Assembly: GCA_001464115.1 (NCBI GenBank) | Contig: LNES01000004.1 | Location: 1-64,000, forward strand | DNA length: 64,000 nucleotides | Direction: 5' to 3' | Source of the DNA: Chlamydiae bacterium Ga0074140 | GTDB taxonomy: Bacteria; Chlamydiota; Chlamydiia; Chlamydiales; Rhabdochlamydiaceae | Shown: positions 16,512-25,581 of the stretch, in pieces | How the letters are laid out: the number at the start of each line of letters is the position of its first letter | How positions within the stretch are numbered: position 1 is the first letter of the stretch | Made by a program: the position numbers and the translations under genes | The notes under the pieces: model-generated | Databases searched by the model: none | Told to the model about the DNA's origin: nothing | The model's input: only the letters and a program-made list of their open reading frames with translations

Positions 16512-18248
16512 TCAGTCCCGGTTACCAAGAGAATAATACTGGGAAGCTTGGGAGAGGGTTTTGATAAGGTTTTGCGTGCTTTGAGTAAAAGTGATGCAGC
16601 GGTCGTGATGGGATTTTAAGGCTTCAGAATGGCTGATTGTAAGAATAGTGGCTTTTTCTAACCTTTGCTTCAGAAGTTCAAACATATGTGTTTCTTTTTC
16701 AGCATCAAGAGATGACGTGGGCTCGTCAAGGATTAATACTTGGGGCTTATGAAATAGTATTCGCGCAAAGTTTAAGCGTTGCTGCTCGCCGAGAGAAAGA
16801 GATCTGCCCCAATCTTTCTCCTCTTCGAGCAATGGAATTAAATGAGGTAAAGATACCGCCTCTAAAATTTCCGCCAGAGACTTGCTATCTGATGTTTTTT
16901 CAGGGATAAGAGGATACGTAATGCAGTCTTTTAGTGTAGCTAAAGGGAAATAAGGTTTTTGGGGAATAAAAAAGAGACTTTTTTTTGGCAATGTGATCTC
17001 TCCCTTGGCATGTTTCCAGAGTTTAGCCAGTGTGCGGAGCAGAGAAGTTTTACCAAGACCACTCCTTCCCATGACTAAAACTTTTTCTCCTGAGAAAACT
17101 GTGAAATCAACCCCGGAAATAATGGGTTTATCGGAGGGATTGAAAATGGAGATGTTCGAAAAGGAGATTTCATTTTCACGATGAGTTTTATAGATTAGAC
17201 TTTCGGGACGCTCATTTCCGGCTTGTTCTGAAGATTGTAAAAATCCAAAAAGACGATTTTTTGTTGCCTGAAGGGACGCAAACTGCTGATAAGACAAAGA
17301 CAAGGTACAGAACGAGATCAAAACAGATGTAAAAGCACTTCCTACTTGCATAATTCCTCCCAGAGAAATCTCTCCAGAAAGGAGTAAAGGCAAAGAGAGG
17401 GCTGTGGGAAGAATAACCGCAATATGCATATGAGCATTTTGGGTTAAATTAATATAAAATTTTCTCCTGAGAAGCTTGTAATAATTCCTAGCGAGAAAAG
17501 AAAACCTTTTTTCAAAGATCTTTTCCTCGAACTTCTCGCCCCTGTTGAATGCTATTTCTTCACCATATTCCTTCACACGGAAAAGAGCGTAACGGAAATC
17601 GGCCTCTCGTCTTTCTTGTTCGTAATCTAAAGAAACAAGGGGCTTTCCTACCCATGCTGTGAAAACGTTAAACAAAATAGCATAGAAAATTGAAACCAGA
17701 GCTAGGTAGTGAGGAATCACAAAAGTCGTTCCGAATATAGAAAAGGTTAATGGGGATGAAAAATTCCAAAGGACCACGAAAAAGGAGGAGAGAGATACTA
17801 CGTTGTGAAAAAGCAGATAAAAAATTGAAGTGCACCGCGAACAAAATAATCGGATGTCTTCGCTAATTCGCTGGTCGGGATTATCAACTTCCTGTAACTG
17901 GAAATAATAGGCACGCTTATCTAGCCATTTGCGAAGAAGATTTTTCGTCATCCATTCGCGCCATCTAAAATTCATCAAAGATTCCAAAATATCTTGAACG
18001 GAAAAGAGAACCATATATAGAGCAATCATCTTGGCTGTCTGGATCAAATTATCTACGATTTTTTCTTTGTCTTTTGCTGCGATGAAATCGTAGAATTCGC
18101 CAGTTAACTGATTCATGTTAATGGAGACATAGACTACCAACAAACTTAAACCCAAAGCTCCAAAAAGACAGGCCCAGGACCAAAGACTTTCTCGACATGT
18201 CCAGTAGGGCTTTACTAACCTGGAATATTGCTTGATCTGCGGTTCCAT
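16512..18248 (-). CDS. ABC transporter, SbmA/YddA-like, fused permease and ATPase
   Basis: 578-residue protein with an N-terminal membrane domain (about six helices, residues 20-330, including FRWREWMTKNLLRKWL and NPDQRISEDIRLF, hallmarks of the YddA/SbmA-BacA and peroxisomal ABCD group) and a C-terminal ATPase: Walker A GRSGLGKTS, signature LSLGEQQRLNFARI, Walker B VLILDEPTSSLD and the ISHSE switch. Substrates in this family include peptides, cobalamin and long-chain acyl compounds; the substrate here is unknown. ATG at 18248 (MEPQIKQYSR) is preferred; 25 upstream residues are not family-like. It sits, inverted, between the two halves of a duplicated segment. Confidence 0.88.
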   Translation of the reverse strand: MEPQIKQYSRLVKPYWTCRESLWSWACLFGALGLSLLVVYVSINMNQLTGEFYDFIAAKDKEKIVDNLIQTAKMIALYMVLFSVQDILESLMNFRWREWMTKNLLRKWLDKRAYYFQLQEVDNPDQRISEDIRLFCSRCTSIFYLLFHNVVSLSSFFVVLWNFSSPLTFSIFGTTFVIPHYLALVSIFYAILFNVFTAWVGKPLVSLDYEQERREADFRYALFRVKEYGEEIAFNRGEKFEEKIFEKRFSFLARNYYKLLRRKFYINLTQNAHMHIAVILPTALSLPLLLSGEISLGGIMQVGSAFTSVLISFCTLSLSYQQFASLQATKNRLFGFLQSSEQAGNERPESLIYKTHRENEISFSNISIFNPSDKPIISGVDFTVFSGEKVLVMGRSGLGKTSLLRTLAKLWKHAKGEITLPKKSLFFIPQKPYFPLATLKDCITYPLIPEKTSDSKSLAEILEAVSLPHLIPLLEEEKDWGRSLSLGEQQRLNFARILFHKPQVLILDEPTSSLDAEKETHMFELLKQRLEKATILTISHSEALKSHHDRCITFTQSTQNLIKTLSQASQYYSLGNRD

Positions 18249-18388
18249 GGCCCAGTAATTTACCACAGAAGCTGATTCATTGAAAATAAAGAGAAAAAAC
18301 ATTTGTCTGTCATAGGAATTCATTCAGCCACTGAAGTTAATTTGGCAGAGAAAAACCACAAGAAGCTGAGAATAAAAAGCTTAATACA

Positions 18389-18548
18389 ATCAACGGAAAA
18401 AGAGCTCACGCTCACCCGCTGGGCACCCTGCTACATTTACGGGTTGAAGAAGGGACATCACAAGGTCCGCCTCCAGCTGATCGATCCAGATAACAAGCCG
18501 GTCCCTGGCGTCTTTAACGACGTCACACGCACCATCAAAGTGCAGTAG
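18389..18548 (+). pseudogene. 3' fragment of the secreted-protein gene (duplicate)
   Basis: From about 18404 to the stop this repeats the last 141 bases of the gene at 15423 with three differences, all at silent third positions (GAC/GAT, AAT/AAC, ACG/ACA), encoding the same TRWAPCYIYGLKKGHHKVRL end. Upstream the similarity stops and there is no signal peptide or start region, so an 81-codon frame over it is not a real gene start. Duplication remnant; the purely silent differences hint at recent duplication or gene conversion. Confidence 0.85.
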
Positions 18549-18696
18549 AGGAAGCGATGATCGATGAGTGCTGAGTGATGAACGGAAGAAAAATTCGTTT
18601 TTTTGTTCACAAAAAGCTGTTGCCCCTAACTTCTGAGTTGCTCTAGAGTGTTTTCCCAACTGCGCATACGCGTTTTGGAAAAATCAGGAGCGCTAA

Positions 18697-19878
18697 ATGT
18701 CCTCTCTTTCACTGCAAGCAAGTGGAGCCCCCCTTTTTAGTAAAAGCAATGATCCAATCAAACCCGCTGAGCTTCGCGATTCGCGACTTCCCAACGATTG
18801 CCTGAGCCTTGTTTTGGCTTATGCAGGCGATCCTTTGGTGTACCAAGGATTCCCTAATGACATTGTCAAGAAAGCATATATATCCATTTGGAAATCCTAT
18901 TCGGAACACCCTCTTCTTGCCTCCCGTTTCAGTATTGGATCTACTCTGTTGGAGCGTTCCCAAAAACACGTTATGACGATTTACAATTTAACCATGAATT
19001 TTGCGCGTGGGAAAAACATCCTACCGACGATTCACAGGCTCATGGACAGGGGGATGGCGCCTCTTGCCGCTGCCCCAATCCTGGAAATTGCGCAGTTCGC
19101 TGAAGATGAAAGCCTACTTATGGTTTTTTCAAAAATTGTAGAAAAGATCAAAGGGCTACAACCCGAAGCTGCAGATTTTTTTAAAGAAATTGTAGAATTA
19201 CCATTCGACAAACAAGCCTGCCGCATCCGTCAATGGATGCACAACAACTCGGAATTGCTTGGAACAATTACCTCGATCAATTTAAGCAAATTGTACTTAT
19301 CGACAGTTCCAGAAGAGGTGACCAGCTACCTCACAGGCCTGAGAGATCTCAATCTTACGCATAACAAATTGGTAGCCATCCCCAAAGCGATCGACAATCT
19401 CGCTCTTTTAAGACGGGTTTTTTTCTTCCACAATCAATTGACCGAACTTCCAGATACGATAAGCAATCTCGCACAATTGACAATGCTAGCAGCCCCCAAT
19501 AATAAGCTAGTGCGGATTCCAGCTAGTATTGGCAATCTTGCACTTCTTGAAGAGATCTATCTTTTCAAAAATGAGCTCACGGCGCTTCCTCCTTCTATTG
19601 GCAGACTTACAAACCTGCGTGTGCTTGCTGTTAGCTACAATCAGCTTACTCAGATTCCGGACACTATCGGAGATATCGATAATTTGACAGATCTCTCTCT
19701 TTCTCGAAATCAACTGACCTCGATTCCTCAAAGGCTCACCCTCCTTGCTTTAGAAAAACTGAACCTCTATGGTAATCCGCTAAAAGCAGACGTATTGCCG
19801 ATTATTCAAGAATTACGCAACGAAGGTTGTGAAGTTGTGGGGGCTAGCCATTTAGAGGCTGAAGATGACGATATTTAA
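18697..19878 (+). CDS. Leucine-rich-repeat protein with F-box-like N-terminus, candidate effector
   Basis: 393 residues. Residues about 27-45 (DSRLPNDCLSLVLAYAGDP) resemble the start of an F-box (LPxDxLxLILxYL). A helical middle follows, then about eight 23-residue leucine-rich repeats from residue 190 to 370 with the consensus L..L.L..N.LT.IP..I..L. AGGAG lies seven bases before the ATG. No signal peptide, as expected for type III effectors. F-box/LRR proteins that mimic host ubiquitin ligase adaptors are an established feature of amoeba-associated chlamydiae; the F-box here is only weakly matched. A decayed copy of its 3' end lies at 16290. Confidence 0.8.
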   Translation: MSSLSLQASGAPLFSKSNDPIKPAELRDSRLPNDCLSLVLAYAGDPLVYQGFPNDIVKKAYISIWKSYSEHPLLASRFSIGSTLLERSQKHVMTIYNLTMNFARGKNILPTIHRLMDRGMAPLAAAPILEIAQFAEDESLLMVFSKIVEKIKGLQPEAADFFKEIVELPFDKQACRIRQWMHNNSELLGTITSINLSKLYLSTVPEEVTSYLTGLRDLNLTHNKLVAIPKAIDNLALLRRVFFFHNQLTELPDTISNLAQLTMLAAPNNKLVRIPASIGNLALLEEIYLFKNELTALPPSIGRLTNLRVLAVSYNQLTQIPDTIGDIDNLTDLSLSRNQLTSIPQRLTLLALEKLNLYGNPLKADVLPIIQELRNEGCEVVGASHLEAEDDDI

Positions 19879-19966
19879 GCCAAAACAACTTGAAAAAAGG
19901 TGCAGGAGAAAAAATAAAAAAACGGCGCGTATTTAGTATATGCGCATCAAACAAATAGTCGCGTTC

Positions 19967-21112
19967 TCATTTTTTCTTTGAGAGATCTATCTGGAAAATA
20001 GATCCATATTCCAGACCCACGATGAGAAGATCCCCTCTCAATACGAGGCGAGTGACCTCGCAAAAAAAGGTTTCGATAACTTTGCTATCACCTGTCTTTA
20101 GATTCCAGAGCCTCACGGAGTGATCTTCAGATCCTGTCACGAGAATATCGCCTTGCAAGCGCATACACGTGATCGTGTCAGTGTGTCCTTTTAGTATTCG
20201 AATGGGTTTTGAATCATCTCGGAGATCCCAGATCGTACACGTCCGATCGCTTGTTGTGACCGCAAGCGTGTTGCCCTCAAACTCAAGAGCGATAACTTCT
20301 GCATCATGCTTAAAAGTTTTTAGCGACACATCTGATGTCGGATCCCACTTTTTGCAACTCTTATCGAAGGATCCTGTGACAAGCGTTCCATCTGATAACT
20401 GTAAACAAGAGATCTCCTTCGTGTGCTCTTTCAATACCCGCTTGCACTTACCCGTCCGAGCATTCCAAATGCGACAGGTTGTATCTGCGGATCCCGTAGC
20501 TACAAGATCATCCTCAATAGCAATGCAATTAATAGGGGCTATGTGCCCGCTTAAAACGTTCTCTCTTTCATATGTTTTCAGATTCCAAATGCTACCCGTT
20601 GTATCTGAAGTTCCACAGACCATGGTGATACCCTCAACCTGCATGCAATTAACAGAGGTATTCCCATGATTTAATGTTTTCAGCGTCTTGGTTGTATTAA
20701 GATCCCATACCTTACATGTGCCATCTTTAGATGCGGATACAAGGCGATCAGAGCAGAAATCAAGACTCGTCACCACTTGTGTGTGGCCAACAAACCAGCC
20801 TCCTTCACTTGTAATAATGTTGGACTTAAAAACAGCCCAATCCCAGTCGCCAGGAGCGTTTCGGGCCGCAACCAGCGTATTGCCTAAAAGCTTCATCGCA
20901 CTGATCGGAGTTGGCGAAACACCTTTCGGCGGGGTGAGAGAAAAAATTCTCGATTTTTGAGTGGTTTCTGCATTAGAGGAGGAAAACTTACGCAAGCTGC
21001 TACAAACCAGCTTTGAGCATGGTGTTTCCATTAAGCGCACTTTATTTAAAAAATTGGGCCGGAAAACACCCGCCAAACGATTTGCGCAAATAGCTAAAGA
21101 TCTTCCAGACAT
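19967..21112 (-). CDS. WD40-repeat protein, candidate eukaryote-like effector
   Basis: 381 residues. From about residue 70 it consists of seven WD40-type repeats: GHTQVVTSLDF...LVSASKDGTCKVWDL, GTSDTTGSIWNL, GHIAPINCIAI...VATGSADTTCRIWN, EHTKEISCLQL...LVTGSFDKSCKKWD, TTSDRTCTIWDL, GHTDTITCMRL...LVTGSEDHSVRLWNL, ending in a final blade. Most likely a seven-bladed propeller used for protein-protein binding. The N-terminal 60 residues are basic and unclassified. AGAGGA lies eight bases before the ATG. No signal peptide. Rare in bacteria generally but common in Chlamydiae with host-directed proteins. Confidence 0.85.
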   Translation of the reverse strand: MSGRSLAICANRLAGVFRPNFLNKVRLMETPCSKLVCSSLRKFSSSNAETTQKSRIFSLTPPKGVSPTPISAMKLLGNTLVAARNAPGDWDWAVFKSNIITSEGGWFVGHTQVVTSLDFCSDRLVSASKDGTCKVWDLNTTKTLKTLNHGNTSVNCMQVEGITMVCGTSDTTGSIWNLKTYERENVLSGHIAPINCIAIEDDLVATGSADTTCRIWNARTGKCKRVLKEHTKEISCLQLSDGTLVTGSFDKSCKKWDPTSDVSLKTFKHDAEVIALEFEGNTLAVTTSDRTCTIWDLRDDSKPIRILKGHTDTITCMRLQGDILVTGSEDHSVRLWNLKTGDSKVIETFFCEVTRLVLRGDLLIVGLEYGSIFQIDLSKKK

Positions 21113-21227
21113 TGGTTTTCCTCTTGTTAAGAAAAAATTAAGATCATAAACCGACCCTGAAAACTTTCCTAGAAAAAATTATGCACATGGTAATCAATCA
21201 TCATTCGAAGGAAATTCCCTCTATGCT

Positions 21228-22151
21228 ATGATGCCTTGTGTGAAAAAAATTTTACTTCTTCTGATTTTCTGCGGTGCCGCGTATGGCCTATACCGTTTCT
21301 CTCATAAGCAGACGGCTGGTTTCGCTGTGAGCAAGATTCGCTCGGAGATGGTACCTGAAGCGAGGTGGGAGTGTGCTCCCCTTTCTGTGGAAGCAGAGCG
21401 GGATGTTAGGCACGCTCTTTCTCAACCCTACTCTTATTTGGGAAAGGGGGCGCAGTGCTATGTCTTTGGATCGGAAGATGGGCTCTATGTAATCAAGTTT
21501 TTCCGGATCTCGCACCTAGAAGCTTCCCCGTGGATCAAGAAATTTCCGCTTCCAAGTTTTTTGGATGCATGGCGAAAAGAGAAGATCGCCTACTACAACG
21601 ATAAGAAGGAGAGGGATTTTACAAGTTACAAGCTAGCGTACGAAGAGCTGAAGGAGGAGACAGGTCTTCTCTATCTACATCTCAACAAGAGTCATCATTT
21701 AAAGCAGAAGTTACGACTAATTGACAAGATCGGTGTTGTGCACGAGTTGAATCTTGATGAGATGGAGTTCATTTTGCAAAAGCGCGCAAAGCCATTTTAC
21801 TCTGCGATTTCGGAAATGATTCGGCAGCACGAAACGGAAAAGGCGAAAGCCGCCCTTTCTGAGCTTGTTCAACTCTTCTTTAAGCGCAGATCTCTCGGTC
21901 TATCTGACAAAGATCCCGATTTAAAAACCAATTTCGGAGTCATCGAAGATCGACCGATGCAGTTTGATATCGGCCGCTTTAAAAAAGGTGTTCTCTCCAA
22001 AAAGAATGAGCCCTTTCGCGAGGAGTTGATCCGGATCACAGACTCCTTTAAACACTGGCTAAAAAAACAGGAGCCCTCCCTGGCGAGCCACTTGGAAGAG
22101 GAGATTCAAAAAATTCCCGCGAGGTCATTCCCTGAAAATGAAACTGACTAA
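21228..22151 (+). CDS. Membrane-anchored kinase-like protein, array member 1
   Basis: First of eight paralogues. N-terminal signal anchor (residues 7-22), then the family motif FSHKQTAGFAVSKI. Kinase-like signatures: glycine loop LGKGAQCYVF (71-80) with standard G-x-G-x4-V spacing, VIKFF with Lys90, ELKEETGLLYLHL as candidate helix C (Glu143/144), a hinge-like FILQKRA (181-187), DPDLKTNFG (Asp229, Asn235) and FDIGRF (Asp247) standing in for the catalytic and DFG loops. ATG at 21228; GAAGGA lies upstream. Overlaps the next gene by 14 bases. No family recognised by name; kinase fold is inference. Possible GTG start at 21240. Confidence 0.8.
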   Translation: MMPCVKKILLLLIFCGAAYGLYRFSHKQTAGFAVSKIRSEMVPEARWECAPLSVEAERDVRHALSQPYSYLGKGAQCYVFGSEDGLYVIKFFRISHLEASPWIKKFPLPSFLDAWRKEKIAYYNDKKERDFTSYKLAYEELKEETGLLYLHLNKSHHLKQKLRLIDKIGVVHELNLDEMEFILQKRAKPFYSAISEMIRQHETEKAKAALSELVQLFFKRRSLGLSDKDPDLKTNFGVIEDRPMQFDIGRFKKGVLSKKNEPFREELIRITDSFKHWLKKQEPSLASHLEEEIQKIPARSFPENETD

Positions 22152-23037
22152 CTTTGCATGCAAAAAACTGGTCTTCATGGGACTTTTTCTCTTCGGCTTT
22201 CTGCTGACAGAAAAATTCTGCATCAAAAGAACAGATGGCTTTACGGTCGCCGCGGTTCTCTCTTCTCGTCCTTTCAACGAAACGTGGGAGCCACGCGCTC
22301 TATCTTCAACAGAAAAGCTGAGAGTAGAGGAAGCTTTAAACCAGCGATACCGGTATTTCGGCTGCGGCGGACAATCCTTTATTTTCTTTAGCGAGGATGG
22401 GAAGAGCGCGCTCAAGCTATTTAAACAAAAAAAGTTCAACCTTCCCCTCTGGATGCGTTTCATCCATATCCCCTACATCCTCGATCGCTACCGTGAAAAA
22501 AAGATCTGGTCACGCGAAGATAAACTGGCCCGTGATTTCACAAGCTACAAGATCGCTTTCGACAAACTTCAAAATGAGACGGGGCTGATCTACGTTCATC
22601 TAAATAAAACAGACTCGTGGAAAAGAAAACTCACTCTCATCGACCGCTTGAACATCGAGCATCAGGTCGATGTGGATAGTCTGGACTTTGTCATTCAGAA
22701 ACGGGCGGAGCTCGTTTATGAGAGGATCATTCGACAGATGCAAGCAGGAAACCAGGATGAAGCGAAAGAGAGCATTTCGCAAATTATCTCCCTCATTGTG
22801 AAGCGCTGTGAGAAAGGGTATCACGATCGCGATCCGAATATCCGCACCAACTGTGGATTCATCGAAGAAAAAGCGGTAAAGATCGATGTGGGCCGCTTTG
22901 TGCCTAACGAGGAGATGAAAAAACGCGAGGTGATGAAGCGAGAAGTTGTGCGCATCACAACTCCTTTTAAAACATGGATTGCCGATACTTACCCGCAACT
23001 CATCCCCCATTTTGAAGAGGAGATCGATCGTCTGTGA
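22138..23037 (+). CDS. Membrane-anchored kinase-like protein, array member 2
   Basis: 299 residues. Hydrophobic anchor (about 10-23), then FCIKRTDGF. Glycine loop FGCGGQSFIF, LKLFK (candidate nucleotide Lys), LQNETGLIYVHL, LTLIDRLNIEHQVDVDSLDFVIQKRAE, then DRDPNIRTNCG and IDVGRF. All core positions of the family are kept, so it is probably as functional as its neighbours. The C-terminal helix (MKKREVMKREVVRI) is charged. Overlaps members 1 (14 bases) and 3 (GTGA, four bases), so it is translationally coupled. Confidence 0.8.
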   Translation: MKLTNFACKKLVFMGLFLFGFLLTEKFCIKRTDGFTVAAVLSSRPFNETWEPRALSSTEKLRVEEALNQRYRYFGCGGQSFIFFSEDGKSALKLFKQKKFNLPLWMRFIHIPYILDRYREKKIWSREDKLARDFTSYKIAFDKLQNETGLIYVHLNKTDSWKRKLTLIDRLNIEHQVDVDSLDFVIQKRAELVYERIIRQMQAGNQDEAKESISQIISLIVKRCEKGYHDRDPNIRTNCGFIEEKAVKIDVGRFVPNEEMKKREVMKREVVRITTPFKTWIADTYPQLIPHFEEEIDRL

Positions 23038-23882
23038 AGACTCTCCTCTACCTACTCCTTGTTGCACTGCTCTTTCCTCTTGCCCGTTTTTGCGAACGAG
23101 AAACAGCAGGCTTTTCTGTGATGAAAATTGCCGCCGCGCAACCTGAAAAAGACGAGGCGAGAACCCCACCGGAAAACCTTTTTGATCAAAAATTCGTTTT
23201 TCTAGATCGAGGAGGACAGAGTTTTGCTTTTGTTTCCGAAGATGGGAAAACTGTGATCAAATTCCTGAAACGCCGATTCTCTCCCAACTTTCTTCTACAA
23301 CCTTATCTTCCAGCTTTTTTGCGACAAGCTGCACAGAAAAAGCAGCAGTACGTTCAAAAAAAATGGGAAAGAGATAAGGCGAGTTATAAGCTGGCATTCG
23401 CTAGCTTAAAAGCCGAGAGCGGCCTTATTTTTGTTCACCTTCACACCAGTAACAATCTGCAGAAAAAAGTAACGATTATCGACAGGCTAGGAATCGCGCA
23501 CCTCATCGATCTGGATACCACAGCTTTCGTTGTGCAAAAGCGAGCGACACCCTTACTTGAAGATCTCCAGAAAGAGATCCGAACGAAGAATATCGACAGT
23601 GCTAAACAGACTCTTCAAAAAGTTGTAAACCTTGTGTGCTTACGCTGCGATCGAGGCATTGCTGATGAGGATCCTCGTCTATACAAGAACCTGGGACTGC
23701 TCGAAGGAAAACCTATCTTTATCGATGTCGGAAGATTTAAAAGAGATGAGACGCTCAGAAAACCGACCGCTCTGTACACAGATCTTCTTCGTTCAACTGC
23801 CAAACTAAAAGCCTGGCTCATGCAGGAGGATCCTGCTTTGGCTTTCTACTTACAGGAGCTCATTCAAGATGTTTTGGATTAA
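23034..23882 (+). CDS. Membrane-anchored kinase-like protein, array member 3
   Basis: 282 residues, probably starting at GTG 23034, which overlaps the stop of member 2 as GTGA. Signal anchor at 3-17, FCERETAGFSVMKI, then LDRGGQSFAFVSEDGKTVIKFLK: the first glycine of the loop is Asp here (LDRGG instead of LGxGG), a departure from the kinase pattern. LKAESGLIFVHL, VTIIDRLGIAHLIDLDTTAFVVQKRA, DEDPRLYKNLG and IDVGRF are kept. The middle has an extended basic helix (QKKQQYVQKKWERDK). Overlaps member 4 by 14 bases. Confidence 0.8.
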   Translation: MKTLLYLLLVALLFPLARFCERETAGFSVMKIAAAQPEKDEARTPPENLFDQKFVFLDRGGQSFAFVSEDGKTVIKFLKRRFSPNFLLQPYLPAFLRQAAQKKQQYVQKKWERDKASYKLAFASLKAESGLIFVHLHTSNNLQKKVTIIDRLGIAHLIDLDTTAFVVQKRATPLLEDLQKEIRTKNIDSAKQTLQKVVNLVCLRCDRGIADEDPRLYKNLGLLEGKPIFIDVGRFKRDETLRKPTALYTDLLRSTAKLKAWLMQEDPALAFYLQELIQDVLD

Positions 23883-24738
23883 AGCGCTGTTTGGTCTACT
23901 CAGCATTTTCGGCGTTTGCAGACTCGCTCACCACACAACAGAAGGGTTCCGGATTAGCAAAATTCAGAACAATACATTTGAGAACGAAGAGTTCCCCGCC
24001 GGACTCTCATTCTCCGCCGTTGAAGAGAAGAGAGTCAAAGAGATCCTCTCACAGCCTTTCACCTACCTGGCACGGGGAAAACAGAGCTTTGTCTTCGTTT
24101 CAGAAGATCAAAAAACGGTGCTTAAGCTTCTGAACAACCACTACCAGTGGCGGATCCACGCCCACAGCTTACTACCAAATATTCCCTGGAAAGAGGAGAA
24201 CCTCTCCTATTTTGAAAAGAAGATGAAGATGACCTATCAGAGCTATCTCCTCGCTTTCTCGCAAATGCGCGAAGAGACAGGGGTCTTTTTTTTACACCTT
24301 AAGAAATCGGATCACCTCAAACAGAAGGTGAAGATCGTCGATAAACTCGGGATCGCCCATGAGGTCGATCTTGATAAGACCGCGTTCATTCTTCAGGAGA
24401 GGGCAACACTTGCTTATACCCAGTTCGCAGAGTGGATTGAAAAGAAGGATATCTCCACAGCAAAAGCCGGGATCTCCTCGATTCTCGACCTGCTTAAGAC
24501 GCGTCTTGAAAGAGAGATCTCTGATCGGGACCCCCTCATTCGGACAAATATCGGCTTTATCGCCGGAAAGGCTCATTTTCTCGATCTGGGCCCCTTTTCC
24601 AAAAATTTTATACAGAAAACCCCCTCCGAACAGCGCCAAGAGCTCCAAAAGATCACACATAGCCTTAAGCTGTGGCTGACCGAAAAAGAGCCCTCCCTCG
24701 CAGAGTTCCTTGATGAGGAGCTCTCCAAAGCCCTATAA
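23869..24738 (+). CDS. Membrane-anchored kinase-like protein, array member 4
   Basis: 289 residues. Hydrophobic anchor (4-17), then LAHHTTEGFRISKI. Loop segment LARGKQSFVFVSEDQKTVLKLL: the first loop glycine is replaced by Ala and the second loop position retains Gly; the lysine is kept. MREETGVFFLHL, VKIVDKLGIAHEVDLDKTAFILQERA, DRDPLIRTNIG and LDLGPF follow. The DFG-equivalent is LDLGPF rather than IDIGxF, so member 4 is the most altered in this motif. Nine bases separate it from member 5, the only gap in the array. Confidence 0.8.
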   Translation: MFWIKALFGLLSIFGVCRLAHHTTEGFRISKIQNNTFENEEFPAGLSFSAVEEKRVKEILSQPFTYLARGKQSFVFVSEDQKTVLKLLNNHYQWRIHAHSLLPNIPWKEENLSYFEKKMKMTYQSYLLAFSQMREETGVFFLHLKKSDHLKQKVKIVDKLGIAHEVDLDKTAFILQERATLAYTQFAEWIEKKDISTAKAGISSILDLLKTRLEREISDRDPLIRTNIGFIAGKAHFLDLGPFSKNFIQKTPSEQRQELQKITHSLKLWLTEKEPSLAEFLDEELSKAL

Positions 24739-24747
24739 TCCTCTTCC

Positions 24748-25581
24748 ATGCGCATAAAAAAGCTTCTCCTGACTGTTCTTGCGGTTGTCGCGATCGAGCG
24801 GTTCTGTTATGTCCAGACGGCAGGTTTTCGGCTTGGCAAGATCCATTCGGATTTCGTCTACGAGGCGGGCTATCCTCAGCAGGAGGAAAAAAAACCAGAA
24901 GTTCTCAATCGACCCTTCAAGTTTTTAGGAAGCGGTGTGCAGTGTTATGCTTTTCTCAGCCAGGATGGCACAACGGTGCTCAAAGTTTTTAAACACTATC
25001 ACAATTTTCCCATTGAGGGGTTTTGGAAGAAGCTACCGCTCCCTCCCCTCTTGCAACAATGGCGCGCACATCTTTTAGAACGAAGAGTGAAAAGACTTCA
25101 ATCGATCTTTTCCAGTTGCGAACTCGCATACAACGAATACCGCCAAGAGAGCGGAACACTTTTTCTTCATCTTCAACCGACAAATACGCTTAAGCAAACC
25201 CTTACACTGATCGACAAATTGGGAATCGCGCATCAGGTCGATCTCGATACCACCGCCTTTGTTCTTCAGAAAAAGGTTGAGATGCTCCCAGAAAAAATGA
25301 AAAACCTTCAAAAAAAGGGAGATCTCGAGGGAATAAGGGAGTGTCTCTCTTCTCTATCTGTCCTGATTGATGAGCGTTGCAAAAAAGGCATCACCAATAG
25401 CGATCTTCGTCTCGAAAGAAATATCGGCTTTATCGGCGCGCGCGCGGTGGAAATCGATCTCGGCTCCTTTCAAAAAATGCGCATAACAGAGCGTGAACAG
25501 GAGATCGAACGTGAGCAGCAAGTCGTAAAACGCTTTCTACAAAAGAACTACCCAAAATATGTGGAAGAAAAAGCTCTTTAA
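24748..25581 (+). CDS. Membrane-anchored kinase-like protein, array member 5
   Basis: 277 residues. Anchor (residues 5-17), FCYVQTAGFRLGKI, then LGSGVQCYAFLSQDGTTVLKVFK with the glycine loop and lysine intact. YRQESGTLFLHL, LTLIDKLGIAHQVDLDTTAFVLQKKVE, SDLRLERNIG (the DP of the family is DL here, acid kept) and IDLGSF. The C-terminal tail is highly charged and helical. It overlaps member 6 by 23 bases. Confidence 0.8.
   Translation: MRIKKLLLTVLAVVAIERFCYVQTAGFRLGKIHSDFVYEAGYPQQEEKKPEVLNRPFKFLGSGVQCYAFLSQDGTTVLKVFKHYHNFPIEGFWKKLPLPPLLQQWRAHLLERRVKRLQSIFSSCELAYNEYRQESGTLFLHLQPTNTLKQTLTLIDKLGIAHQVDLDTTAFVLQKKVEMLPEKMKNLQKKGDLEGIRECLSSLSVLIDERCKKGITNSDLRLERNIGFIGARAVEIDLGSFQKMRITEREQEIEREQQVVKRFLQKNYPKYVEEKAL

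Noticed and set aside
18303..18388. 81-codon ORF beginning ahead of the duplicated 3' fragment
   Set aside because: The upstream codons are unrelated to the parent gene and have no signal peptide; best read as a relic.
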